IMG/VR virus record: IMGVR_UViG_3300028802_000001
Location: 1 to 64,000 of that record
DNA from: a virus
DNA: 64,000 nucleotides
Reading direction: 5' to 3' (one strand)
The translations under genes were made by a program, and so were the position numbers. Shown one piece after another: positions 1 to 8,286 of this stretch. Each line of letters opens with the position of its first letter. The stretch's first letter is position 1. The notes under the pieces are model-generated. The model saw nothing but the letters and a program-made list of their open reading frames with translations. It was not told the origin of the DNA and made no database searches.

Positions 1-1
1 T

Positions 2-661
2 ATCTTTGCCCACAATGCGTGGCTGCGGCGGCAACAAGTCAGGATGCAGCAAGCATTCGATGAGCGCATCGGCCAAATGGAGACGACGCGGCAGACCGAA
101 ACGTCGGAACAGCAGCTTGCATCCACCTATATGGAAGACGCGCAACGGTTTGCGGCTGCGGAGCCTAACTTTGGCCCTGCCTACAGCCATTTGATGCAAG
201 TCCGCACGGCCCAGTTGGCGCTCTATCACTTTGGCAAGGATTTGACTGACGAGGCGAATCCAACCGGCCTGACTGCGGTGGAATTCGACAAAATCAAATC
301 CGAGATTGCCCGTGAGGAACGGGCGTTGGTCAGTCAGGCACTCAAGACGGGACGGAGCCCTGCACAGGCCGTCTATACGATGGCGCGGCAGACTGGCTAT
401 CGCCCCCAGGCGGCGCAAAAATCACCCGTGGCCAATGGGCAATCTCCAGCCAAGGCACAACCTGCCGCGCCATCGGTGCGCGCCGAGATCGAGCGCATCA
501 AGAACGCGCAGGATGCATCATTATCATTGTCCCATGGCGGAGGAACGCCGGCTCCGGTGCTCGACATCAAGAAACTCGCCGACATGCCGCAGGATCAGTT
601 CAGCGAACTGCTGGAAAATGTCAGCCGTGGTGACCTGATGCGGCTCATGGGGGGCGCTTAA
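2..661 (+). CDS. Putative scaffolding protein, C-terminal part (5' truncated by window edge)
   Basis: The reading frame is open to the left edge, so the true start lies outside; 219 residues are visible. The visible part is hydrophilic, rich in Gln, Ala and charged residues, probably helical, with an Ala/Pro-rich linker and a short C-terminal helix ending RLMGGA. Position directly before the major capsid gene (an HNH gene intervenes) and the acidic helical character fit a capsid scaffolding protein, whose C-terminus usually contacts the shell. No catalytic motif is seen. The scaffold role is inferred from synteny and composition, not from a recognised family signature. Confidence 0.6.
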   Translation: MFAHNAWLRRQQVRMQQAFDERIGQMETTRQTETSEQQLASTYMEDAQRFAAAEPNFGPAYSHLMQVRTAQLALYHFGKDLTDEANPTGLTAVEFDKIKSEIAREERALVSQALKTGRSPAQAVYTMARQTGYRPQAAQKSPVANGQSPAKAQPAAPSVRAEIERIKNAQDASLSLSHGGGTPAPVLDIKKLADMPQDQFSELLENVSRGDLMRLMGGA

Positions 662-770
662 TCAGCGTCCCTCTTTACAAACCTCTATTTAAGTTCTAGA
701 CGTTATCGTTGAGGATGGCGCTCAGCACTGGCGCAAGCTACGTCGAGACGCAAAAATCCTCACACGGAGC

Positions 771-791
771 GATCCCCCCGATTATGGGATC
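771..791. other. Small inverted repeat in the gap before HNH gene 1
   Basis: GATCCC (771-776) and GGGATC (786-791) form a 6-bp inverted repeat in the roughly 200-bp gap between the scaffold-like gene and the first HNH gene. There is no T-run after it, so a terminator is not supported. The rest of the gap shows no credible gene. Confidence 0.3.
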
Positions 792-901
792 GGCGCTGAT
801 CCCCCGCCTCTCACGGGATTCTGCCGCGCAGGCGAATACCCGCGCACCCCACACATTTGACGGAAACGGGCGGCCTCGTGCCGTCCCATGCTGGGTGCAA
901 A

Positions 902-1420
902 GTGGCCAAGCCGACGCCTACATTCGAACGCTGTCATGAACTTCTCAAGTTGGACCCTGAGACGGGCATCCTGACTTGGCGGGTTCATAAAAGCTCGCGC
1001 AGCCCCATTGGCAGTCGAGCGGGTTGGGTCAACCAACAGTCAGGCTATCGGAATGTATGCATCGACTGGCATGATTATCGTGAGCACGTCGTAATTTGGT
1101 TCATGCTTTACGGTGAATGGGTTCCCCGCCAGATCGATCACCATGATCTGGATCGAACCAATAACCGGAAGTCGAACCTCCGACGCGCGAACGAATCTCA
1201 GCAGCGGTCAAATGCAAGGCTGCGATCCGACAATTCGACCGGCGAACGGGGCGTGACCTGCCACAAGGATGGCGGATACGTTGCCAGGGTCGAATATCAA
1301 GGACGCTATAGCCTTCGAAAATACTTCCGAAACTTTGACGACGCAGTAGCCGCAGTGCGAGCGGAGCGTCAGAGGGTTTTCGGACAGTTCGCCCCCGCGT
1401 ATGACCAGCAGGGAGCATAG
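902..1420 (+). CDS. HNH homing endonuclease with AP2-like DNA-binding domain
   Basis: Likely a free-standing homing endonuclease that nicks or cuts phage DNA. The N-terminal part has the usual DPETG-TWR opening, then the HNH core around IDHHDLDRTNN with NLRRAN, and a C-terminal AP2-like module (GVTCHKDGGY ... FDDAVAAV ... FGQFA) for DNA contact. It sits between the scaffold-like and capsid genes, both of which appear intact, so it is not inside an intron. The start is uncertain: GTG at 902 gives the family-like N-terminus; GTG 878 or TTG 857 would add 8-15 residues. No strong ribosome site is seen for any of them. Confidence 0.85.
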   Translation: MAKPTPTFERCHELLKLDPETGILTWRVHKSSRSPIGSRAGWVNQQSGYRNVCIDWHDYREHVVIWFMLYGEWVPRQIDHHDLDRTNNRKSNLRRANESQQRSNARLRSDNSTGERGVTCHKDGGYVARVEYQGRYSLRKYFRNFDDAVAAVRAERQRVFGQFAPAYDQQGA

Positions 1421-1426
1421 AATCCT

Positions 1427-2563
1427 ATGGCTATGACTAATTACCCAGTAAATGATGCCCTCGCGATTAAGGTCTGGTCCAAGATTCTCGACCACGAGGC
1501 GCTCAAATACACGGACATCGGGCCCTTAATCGGGGACGACCCGAATTCCATCATCCACCGCAAGACGGAATTGCAGAAGGGGCCCGGTGACCAGATCACC
1601 TACGGCATCCGGATGCAGTTGAACGGTGCTGGCTTCTCCGAGAACAATCTCGCGGAGGGCAATGGTGAGGCGCTCACGACCTACAGCGATGCTCTGCTCA
1701 TCAACGAGTTGGGCAACGTCGTTGGGGTGAAGAGCGAGTACACCATCGACCAGCAACGAGTCCCGTTCAATCTCCGCGAGGAGGCCAAGGATGGTCTGGC
1801 CGATTGGTACGCCAAGCGGTTCAGTGTCGCATTCTTCAATCAGGTCTGCGGGAACACCTTGCAGACCGACGTGAGGTTTACCGGACTGAATGCGACGGTA
1901 GCGGCGTCAACGACCCGCATCATCCGGCAGTCGGGACGAGCGTCCGATGACCTTCTGCTTTCGACCGATACGTTCACCATCGATCTGGTGGACAAGGCGA
2001 AGGAAATGGCCGTCAGCGCCTCTCCGAAGATCCGGCCGGCGACTTTTGCCGGTGGCGGCTCAATGGGCAGCCAGCGGCGCGACTACAACATGACGTTGAC
2101 CGACCGCTATGTCATGTATCTGGACCAATATCAGGTCTACGATATGCGACGGAACACCTCCACCGGCCAATGGCAGGACATCGTCAAGGCCGTCTACACG
2201 TCGGCCAAGAAGGCCAACCCCATCTACGAGGGTGCCATTGGTGAATGGAACGGCGTTGTGCTCCGGCAGACCGCGGCCATGAACTCCACGGGTACGGACG
2301 GTGTCCTGCCTAGGGGCATCTCGGCTACCAGTACCGCGGTTCCCAACGTCGGCCGTGCGGTTCTGCTCGGCGGGCAAGCTGCCATGATGGCTTTTGGTCA
2401 ACGGGGCTCGATCAGCAAATATCGCTGGAACGAGGAACTGTTCGACCACAAGCGCCGCATGGAAGTGTCTGCCTGGACGATCCACGGTCTCAAGAAGACC
2501 CGATATAACTCTGTCGATTACGGTACGGTGGTTGTTTCCACTTATGCCGTAGCGCACACTTAA
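1427..2563 (+). CDS. Major capsid protein, N4 gp56 / DUF4043-like
   Basis: 378 residues, the shell subunit. Characteristic stretches include the opening YPVNDALAIKVWSK, a DQITYGIRMQL strand, a LADWYAKRFS helix and the C-terminal KTRYNSVDYGTV region, matching my memory of the N4 gp56-family capsid proteins found in several podovirus lineages. It starts at ATG 1427, a few bases after the HNH gene, with GGGAG upstream. Two small structural genes follow immediately, as is typical for capsid-decoration pairs. Confidence 0.88.
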   Translation: MAMTNYPVNDALAIKVWSKILDHEALKYTDIGPLIGDDPNSIIHRKTELQKGPGDQITYGIRMQLNGAGFSENNLAEGNGEALTTYSDALLINELGNVVGVKSEYTIDQQRVPFNLREEAKDGLADWYAKRFSVAFFNQVCGNTLQTDVRFTGLNATVAASTTRIIRQSGRASDDLLLSTDTFTIDLVDKAKEMAVSASPKIRPATFAGGGSMGSQRRDYNMTLTDRYVMYLDQYQVYDMRRNTSTGQWQDIVKAVYTSAKKANPIYEGAIGEWNGVVLRQTAAMNSTGTDGVLPRGISATSTAVPNVGRAVLLGGQAAMMAFGQRGSISKYRWNEELFDHKRRMEVSAWTIHGLKKTRYNSVDYGTVVVSTYAVAHT

Positions 2564-2576
2564 GGGAGGGCGGCAC

Positions 2577-3026
2577 ATGACCACGAACACTGCTCAAGTC
2601 GCCCCTCCGGTTCGCCAAGACCCGAGGCAGGTAACCAATACCCTCAAGAAGACGATCAACTACACCGATGGTGTGGTGTCGTCATCTGGGTCGGTGCCAT
2701 TCGACAACTCGCTGCCGATGGGTGCTTTCATCACTGGCGTGTTTGTTGAGATCGTCACGGCCTTTAATGCTTCAAGCACGAACACCCTGACGGTCGGAAC
2801 GGTGAGCACGGCATACAACAACATGGTTGCGTCGGCTGACATTCCCGGCAATGCCTCGTCATCGATCACCGTTGGCACGACTGGCCCGATCACCCGAGGC
2901 AACGGCCGTTCGCTCACGGCCGCCGCAGATATCACTCCCTACGTGAAATACGCGCAGACAGGGACAGTGGCATCCGCCGGACAGGCGATTGTCGTCATCA
3001 CCTACGAAGGCGGATGGAGTTCATAA
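2577..3026 (+). CDS. Capsid-associated structural protein (possible decoration protein)
   Basis: 149 residues, rich in Thr, Ser, Val and Ala, with an alternating beta pattern and no catalytic motif. ATG 2577 is preceded by a strong GGGAGGG. It sits directly between the capsid gene and a head-fibre-like gene; its stop codon abuts the next ATG. The composition and place suggest a capsid decoration or minor head protein. No named family is recognised. Confidence 0.6.
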   Translation: MTTNTAQVAPPVRQDPRQVTNTLKKTINYTDGVVSSSGSVPFDNSLPMGAFITGVFVEIVTAFNASSTNTLTVGTVSTAYNNMVASADIPGNASSSITVGTTGPITRGNGRSLTAAADITPYVKYAQTGTVASAGQAIVVITYEGGWSS

Positions 3027-3242
3027 ATGGCAAACAACATCTCAGTTGATGGCGTTCTATCCGTTGGCGGTGGTGTTGGCGCATATGGTGTGGCACCGAC
3101 CACCCAGCGGGCGTCATCCATCCAGGCAACGAGCGTGATCTCAGCCTACACCTCCACCACGGCCTCGGCCCTGATTGGCGCTCTGCTCGTGGAGATCGCC
3201 AATACGTTGACTGGGCTAGGCTTATGGAAAGGTTCAGCTTAA
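3027..3242 (+). CDS. Small head-fibre-like structural protein
   Basis: 71 residues: a Gly-rich N-terminus, then a Thr/Gln/Ala segment and a C-terminal helix with LLVEIANTLTGLGL ending WKGSA. This pattern (T..QA...; N.L...GL.KG.A) is shared by short phage head-fibre proteins of the phi29 gp8.5 N-terminal type, which trimerise on the capsid. Start abuts the previous stop codon (TAA-ATG), so translation is probably coupled. Confidence 0.5.
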   Translation: MANNISVDGVLSVGGGVGAYGVAPTTQRASSIQATSVISAYTSTTASALIGALLVEIANTLTGLGLWKGSA

Positions 3243-3260
3243 GGTTGCAATTGACAATTC

Positions 3261-3294
3261 GGGGTAACCTGCTAGTTGCATAGCAGGCTACCCC
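3261..3294. other. Strong stem-loop downstream of capsid/decoration genes
   Basis: GGGGTA-A-CCTGCTA pairs with TAGCAGG-C-TACCCC around a 6-nt loop: 13 pairs with one mismatch. There is no T-run after it, so it may be an attenuator or mRNA-stabilising 3' structure for the abundant capsid messages rather than a full terminator. Confidence 0.55.
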
Positions 3295-3322
3295 TAACCA
3301 CTCAGTCTGTAAGGAGACGAGA

Positions 3323-3883
3323 ATGGCTAACGAACGTAAGCGCGTTCCGAATAGTGAACGCAAGAGAATTTCTATGGAGAGGCTGAAGGAACTGATCCAC
3401 TACAGTCCCGATACTGGATCGTTCACTCGGGTTTCCGCCGCTCGCGCCCAAATGTCTCATCTCATCGGCAAATCGGCGGGCTACATCAAGCCCGGCGGCA
3501 ACGCTGATGGCGGTGGCTATCTGATGCTGTACATCGATGGGCGCGTTTATCGTGGTCACCATGTTGCATGGTTTTGGATGACCGGAGAGTGGCCAACTCT
3601 CGATATTGACCACATCAACGATATTCGCCACGACAATAGTTGGTCCAACCTGCGTGCTGCTACGCGGTCTCAGAACATTGGGAACGCACGCATGCCTCAC
3701 GATAGTTGGTCAGGCGTCAAAGGCGCGACATGGGACAGGGCTCGTCGTCAATGGCGGGCACAGATCACATTCAATGGCAAAAACATCCACCTCGGTCGCT
3801 ATCCCACCAAGGAAGCCGCTGGCGCTGCCTACGAGGCTGCATCTCGCAAGTATTTCGGTGAATTTGCGAGGGTGTCGGCATGA
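3323..3883 (+). CDS. Second HNH homing endonuclease with AP2-like domain
   Basis: 186 residues, same architecture as the endonuclease at 902-1420: DTGSFTRV opening, HNH core DIDHINDIRHDNSWSNLRAATRSQNIGN split over residues ~93-120, and a clear C-terminal AP2 domain (GVKGATWDRARRQWRA ... HLGRYPTKEAAGAAYEAA). AAGGAGA lies upstream of ATG 3323. It overlaps the next gene by ATGA. Together with the first copy it brackets the capsid cluster. Confidence 0.9.
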   Translation: MANERKRVPNSERKRISMERLKELIHYSPDTGSFTRVSAARAQMSHLIGKSAGYIKPGGNADGGGYLMLYIDGRVYRGHHVAWFWMTGEWPTLDIDHINDIRHDNSWSNLRAATRSQNIGNARMPHDSWSGVKGATWDRARRQWRAQITFNGKNIHLGRYPTKEAAGAAYEAASRKYFGEFARVSA

Positions 3884-4572
3884 AAGCCATCTTCTGCAAT
3901 CCAGTTGTCAACCGGCCTCATGATGCCTTCATCGCCTCGCTGGAGGCTTCGGTCCCGCTGATCGAAGCCGCCGGCTGGGAGCATGGTTTAGCGACAGAAC
4001 TCAATAATCCCTACATCTCGGCGGCTCGGGCATCGATGACGCGCAAGGCGTTGGATGCCGGGGCCGACGTTGTTGTGTATCTTGACCACGATCTGAGTTG
4101 GGACCCTGCCGATCTCGTGACGCTCCTGAAGACCAAGGGCGACGTTGTTGCGGGGACCTATCGGTTCAAGCACGATGGGCCTGAGGAATACATGGGGTGC
4201 ATATTCACCGAGCCGAATGGTCGTCCGCTTTGCCGACCGGACGGGTGCATCAAGGCTGACAGAGTCCCTGCGGGGTTTTTGAAGATAACCAAAGAGGCTA
4301 TCGGTCACTTCATGACCTCTTATCCGCACCTCGTCTATGGTCCGCCCTACAATCCGAGTGTGGATTTGTTTAACCATGGTGCCCACAAGGGTGTATGGTT
4401 TGGTGAGGACTATGCGTTCTCCCGGAACTGGTGCGATTCCGGGGGAGAGATTTGGATCATCCCAAATCTCAATATCAACCATCACACCAAGGATAAGGTC
4501 TATCCCGGCAACTTCCACTCGTTCCTGCTAAGGCAACCGCAACCTGATGCTGTCGGCTTGAGGGCCGCTTAG
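3880..4572 (+). CDS. Glycosyltransferase-like protein (GT-A type)
   Basis: 230 residues. The N-terminal half has a Rossmann-like nucleotide-binding pattern with VVVYLDHDLSW, where DHD is the DxD-type metal and sugar-nucleotide site; the C-terminal half has GEDYAFSRNW...GGEIWIIP...INHH, typical of family-2-like phage glycosyltransferases. The start overlaps the HNH stop (ATGA). It sits inside the head operon, so the acceptor may be a virion protein or a host surface glycan; DNA is less likely without a hydroxymethyl-base pathway. Confidence 0.7.
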   Translation: MKAIFCNPVVNRPHDAFIASLEASVPLIEAAGWEHGLATELNNPYISAARASMTRKALDAGADVVVYLDHDLSWDPADLVTLLKTKGDVVAGTYRFKHDGPEEYMGCIFTEPNGRPLCRPDGCIKADRVPAGFLKITKEAIGHFMTSYPHLVYGPPYNPSVDLFNHGAHKGVWFGEDYAFSRNWCDSGGEIWIIPNLNINHHTKDKVYPGNFHSFLLRQPQPDAVGLRAA

Positions 4573-4583
4573 AGGAGGATACC

Positions 4584-4988
4584 ATGGCTATAACTGCAAA
4601 TCGCCGCGCGACTGCTGCCGATGGCACGGTTTCGCTATTCCAAGATCAGGTTTTCAAGCCTGGATTTATCGACCTGTCTGCAACGGATGGCCTCACGGCT
4701 GGTGCCACGCAGACGATTGCTGGTGGCACGGCTCTCATCTATCAGCTTAATCGCTTCACGACCGTCACCAGTTCCGGTGATGCCGCAACACTCCCGCTTG
4801 CCAAGCAGGGCCGCTGGCGCGTTGTGACCAATGTCAGCGGATCGAATGCAATGGCGATTTTCCCGGCAAATGCCACGGACCAGATCAATGCCGTCACGGC
4901 CGGGTCGTCCTATTCCTTGTCTGACACCAAGACTGTAATCTTCTTCTGCATGGTCGATGGCATTTGGAATACAGTCCTTACCGCGTGA
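4584..4988 (+). CDS. Structural protein, beta-rich (decoration-like)
   Basis: 134 residues with a regular beta pattern: LPLAKQGRWRVVTNVSG, AIFPAN..DQINAV, SYSLSDTKTVIFFC..DGIW. This layout (ridge of LP, N.SG, I.P..D.I, F....W) recurs in small proteins near phage fibres, including 18019-18456 and 18453-18815 here. GAGGAG lies before ATG 4584. Probably a virion surface protein; no enzyme motif. Confidence 0.55.
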   Translation: MAITANRRATAADGTVSLFQDQVFKPGFIDLSATDGLTAGATQTIAGGTALIYQLNRFTTVTSSGDAATLPLAKQGRWRVVTNVSGSNAMAIFPANATDQINAVTAGSSYSLSDTKTVIFFCMVDGIWNTVLTA

Positions 4989-5011
4989 TGAGGCCATGAG
5001 GATGGAATCCA

Positions 5012-5527
5012 ATGGCCGAGAAGCGCATTCTGCACGTCGGTTGCGGCACTGAGGCAACGCCGGAATGGCTTCCGGGCGTAAGCGTGCGCCTTGATATTGA
5101 TCCCGGCGTGGAGCCCGACATCGTGGCCTCGATCCTTGATCTGGGGCCGCTCTCTGAATTCGATGTTGTCTACTGCTCGCACACGCTAGAGCACGTCTAC
5201 CCGCACGAGGTGTCGGTCGCATTGGGCGAGTTTCGGCGCGTTCTCAAGGATGGCGGCGCGGTTCTTATATTCGTGCCCGACCTTGAGGATCAGAAACCGA
5301 CTGACGATGTGCTCTACAACTCTGATGCCGGCCCCGTCACCGGGTTCGATCTGTTCTACGGCTACCGGCCATTTGTCGAGATGTACCCCAACACGATGGC
5401 TCATCATTGTGGATTTGTGTCATCCACGATGCGGCGCGCGATGGAGGATGCCGGGTTTGGCAAGGTTACCGTGCAGCGGATTCCGTGTTGCAACCTCTTT
5501 GCCGCGGGGATGAAAAATGTCGGGTGA
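5012..5527 (+). CDS. SAM-dependent methyltransferase, class I
   Basis: 171 residues with motif I LHVGCGTE at the N-terminus, the post-I acidic VRLDIDP, an IVASILDL motif-II-like segment, and SHTLEHV...LGEFRRVLKDGG, as in type-11 small-molecule or sugar methyltransferases. A target-recognition domain is absent, arguing against a DNA methylase. It sits two genes after the glycosyltransferase-like gene, suggesting the two modify one glycan. Its 3' end overlaps the adaptor gene by 11 bp. Confidence 0.75.
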   Translation: MAEKRILHVGCGTEATPEWLPGVSVRLDIDPGVEPDIVASILDLGPLSEFDVVYCSHTLEHVYPHEVSVALGEFRRVLKDGGAVLIFVPDLEDQKPTDDVLYNSDAGPVTGFDLFYGYRPFVEMYPNTMAHHCGFVSSTMRRAMEDAGFGKVTVQRIPCCNLFAAGMKNVG

Positions 5528-6200
5528 CCTCGCCACCATGAAGGCCAGAATTTCTCGGGACATCGCGCGCCCTGATTTCCCGCCTGACAGCCAGGATATT
5601 GCCGATGCCATCAACACGGCCATCGAGCAATACCAGAACCAACGGTTTCGCTTCTCGGACACGATCCCGAATGCCCCACCGTCGTTCAACACGGTGGCGG
5701 GACGGTATATCTACACGTCGGCGGATAATCCGAATATCGGGACGCTGATGAAGATCGACTACGTGTTGATCAGGATTGGCAACATCTATCAGGGATTGGG
5801 TCGGACGAGCGTCGAAAATGTCACGCTGTACAATCAGCTAACGACGATGCAGGGACAACCGTCGTCCTATGCGTATGGTGGGAATCAGTTGCTGTTGGCG
5901 GCCGTGCCCTCGCAAGTCTGGCCGATGATCCTCGGGCTGTTCCTCAATCGATTGGCTCCTGCGACTGATGATGAGGCCGACAATCCGTGGATGACGGATG
6001 CAGAGTTATTGATCCGCTCTAGGGCCAAGTATGAGATTGCCACCCATCGCACGCGCAATCAGCAGATGGCTGCTGCCATGTCGCCTGACGTTCCAGCAAG
6101 AGGTCAGCCAGCGGGTGCTACGTATGCAGCATGGTCAACGCTTAAATCAGAGGCGAACAGGGTCGCATATACAGGCCGCGTGCGCCCCATGAGGTTCTGA
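5517..6200 (+). CDS. Head-tail adaptor protein (gp4-like)
   Basis: 227 residues. The opening MKARISRDIARPDF followed by IADAINTAIEQYQNQRFRF is typical of podovirus adaptor or tail-accessory proteins that dock beneath the portal. The middle holds the usual LMKIDYVLI and Y.......QLTTMQGQPSSYAY segments, and a C-terminal helix contains RAKYEIAT. It overlaps the methyltransferase gene and its TGA overlaps the next ATG (TGATG). Confidence 0.7.
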   Translation: MSGDLATMKARISRDIARPDFPPDSQDIADAINTAIEQYQNQRFRFSDTIPNAPPSFNTVAGRYIYTSADNPNIGTLMKIDYVLIRIGNIYQGLGRTSVENVTLYNQLTTMQGQPSSYAYGGNQLLLAAVPSQVWPMILGLFLNRLAPATDDEADNPWMTDAELLIRSRAKYEIATHRTRNQQMAAAMSPDVPARGQPAGATYAAWSTLKSEANRVAYTGRVRPMRF

Positions 6201-6685
6201 TGTTGCCTCTATCCAGTGCCATTCGAGAGCGGATTGCGAACAACGGACACCGCGTTGACCGCACGCACGATGGACCGTGGATGTCATGCATGAGCCGCGA
6301 CGGGCGCACGATGTATGTCAACAAAGACCTTCCCAAGTCGGCCATGATAGAAGGCCGGAAGGTTGATGTTGCCGACATGCTGTTTGCGCACGAGGTGCCT
6401 GAATGGCGCGAACTCCAGCGGCTGCTGCTATCGTTTCGGGTCAGCAAAAAGCGTGAGCCAAACGAATCTGACCGCAAGGCGATTTACTTGAGCGCCCATC
6501 GCAGATATGGGACGCCAAACGAACGAGCGCATGCGAAAAAGATTGGCGTGAATTGGATGGCATGGTCGGCATGGTGCCGTGGCGAGGAAAGCAAGATCGA
6601 GCGTGGCCCGTTTCGAAATCAGCCGAAGGATGCCGACGTGAAGCCAATCCCGCATAGCCACAATGAACTGGCTGCGGTGGCGTGA
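6200..6685 (+). CDS. Unknown phage protein with HE motif
   Basis: 161 residues, not recognised as a named family. It contains an extended MYVNKDLPKSA...VADMLFAHEVPEW region and later YLSAHRRYGTPNERAHAKKIGVNW; the HE and AH pairs recall proteins with a possible metal site, but a zincin HExxH is absent. Translationally coupled on both sides (TGATG). Its place between adaptor and ejection-protein genes suggests a virion or assembly role. Confidence 0.5.
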   Translation: MLPLSSAIRERIANNGHRVDRTHDGPWMSCMSRDGRTMYVNKDLPKSAMIEGRKVDVADMLFAHEVPEWRELQRLLLSFRVSKKREPNESDRKAIYLSAHRRYGTPNERAHAKKIGVNWMAWSAWCRGEESKIERGPFRNQPKDADVKPIPHSHNELAAVA

Positions 6686-8286
6686 TGTCCGACACCTGGG
6701 GCTCATTAGCGCCGATGGCTGAAGACCCGCTCTTGCCGGTGCCGCGCAATCCAGCAATGCCGGCGGATTTGGCGCAACGCGGTGTGATGGGCGTTGCCAA
6801 CATGCTCGGCAACATCGTGATGGCCCCTAAGCGCGCGATGGATCAGGGGATGACAACCTCAGAGGCCATTCCATGGGCCGGTGATGTGGCAACGATGGGC
6901 GTTGGCGCTGGTGCTCCTGCCGCTGTGCGTGGTGCGGCTGGCATCTTCGGCGGCCGGTTAGCCCAGACGGCAGATCAGGCGGCATTGGCGCAAGCGGAAA
7001 AGATGGCGACGGCTGGAATTCCACGCGAGCAAATCTGGAACAATACCGGCTGGTTCAAGGGAGGGGATGACAAGTGGCGGTTTGAGATACCGGATAATGC
7101 TGCTGCAATGCAAACAAACATTCAGCAACCGCAGCATCGACTAGAATTGGCGCAGGATATATTTGAGGGGATGGGATTACCACGCCTTGGATTTTCCAAT
7201 CCGAAATACCGAGAGCAGACCAGTAAGGCGATAGCATCTGCGGATGATCAACTAAAACTCATGGACGCCACTCATCAGCCTTTGTCGGCTCACATGAAAC
7301 ACCCTGAATTATATGGTGCCTATCCAAATGTTGCTGAGATTCCAACACGCAGACAAGATATGTTTGGCTACAAAGGCTCATACCAGCCAGGGGAAGACCC
7401 ACACCTGTCATATGCCACCATGGCTCGTCCCAAGGAGACCTTGAGTACCGTTTTGCATGAGGGCCAACATGCCGTCCAAGATGTGGAGGGGTTCGCGAAG
7501 GGATCGAATACTTTCGGGCTACGCCCCGGTACGCCCGCGTGGGATATTTATATGGAGCGCCGCAAGGCGTTAGAACAGGCGCCATTGTCACGCGAGGTTT
7601 ATTCAAAGGCTGCTAACTATGAGGGACTGGCTCCGGAAAAGGATTACAAGGAATACGTCAAGATAGTTAAAAAGTCTTCAAAAGATCCAAATCTAGATCG
7701 AATGGCGCAAGATTACGCTGTTCAGACAGCCTATAAGCGGTCGGCCGGCGAAGTCGAAGCCCGCAACGTCCAGACCCGCATGAACATGACGCCGGAGGAA
7801 CGGCGCGCAAAGCCGCCTTGGCTGACCGAGGACGTGCCGGCAGACCAACAGATATTTGGGGCACTGGCATCGGGCCCGCAGATGTCGTTACCGCCGAAGG
7901 AGCCATTTCGAATCCAGCCGCAAGACGTACGCGCTCCAAAAGCCGCCAATGTAAACACGTCAAAGGCCGAAGTTCTTGCAGACTTGCCCCCGCCGTTGCC
8001 GCCATCTGATCGCATTTGGCAAAACTACGTAAAGCGGATGGGGCCGGATGAAATGCTGAAATCGGAGCCGGTATGGAGTGCCGCTGAAAACTTGTCGGCG
8101 GCGAAGGGGATTTCACCGAGTGAAGCATTTGCTGAGGTTGCCAACGATATGTTTGGTAGGATGGGGGCCAACCGTTTTATGACCCCTGCACAGGCAAAAA
8201 TGCACATGGCGCGAGAGCGTGGGATATTAGTGCCGGTGCCGGCGGAGCAGCAGATATTTGGGTCACTGGGGCCTAGAGGCAAGTAA
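6685..8286 (+). CDS. Zincin-type polyvalent ejected protein (LPD23-like metallopeptidase)
   Basis: 533 residues from ATG 6685. A low-complexity Ala/Gly/Pro N-terminus is followed by a REQIWNNTGWF..GDDKWRFEI motif (~115-137), HEGQHAVQ at ~258-265 and GEVEARNVQTR at ~355-365. HExxH plus the downstream acidic EVEAR is the predicted zinc peptidase of large polyvalent protein-associated domain 23, usually found in proteins injected with phage DNA. VPADQQIFGAL and VPAEQQIFGSL bracket the last ~140 residues. Role inferred: delivered into the host to cleave a host or virion protein. Confidence 0.75.
   Translation: MSDTWGSLAPMAEDPLLPVPRNPAMPADLAQRGVMGVANMLGNIVMAPKRAMDQGMTTSEAIPWAGDVATMGVGAGAPAAVRGAAGIFGGRLAQTADQAALAQAEKMATAGIPREQIWNNTGWFKGGDDKWRFEIPDNAAAMQTNIQQPQHRLELAQDIFEGMGLPRLGFSNPKYREQTSKAIASADDQLKLMDATHQPLSAHMKHPELYGAYPNVAEIPTRRQDMFGYKGSYQPGEDPHLSYATMARPKETLSTVLHEGQHAVQDVEGFAKGSNTFGLRPGTPAWDIYMERRKALEQAPLSREVYSKAANYEGLAPEKDYKEYVKIVKKSSKDPNLDRMAQDYAVQTAYKRSAGEVEARNVQTRMNMTPEERRAKPPWLTEDVPADQQIFGALASGPQMSLPPKEPFRIQPQDVRAPKAANVNTSKAEVLADLPPPLPPSDRIWQNYVKRMGPDEMLKSEPVWSAAENLSAAKGISPSEAFAEVANDMFGRMGANRFMTPAQAKMHMARERGILVPVPAEQQIFGSLGPRGK

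Noticed and set aside
709-939. 76-codon + strand ORF before HNH gene 1
   Set aside because: No ribosome site, no protein-like pattern, and it overlaps the HNH gene.
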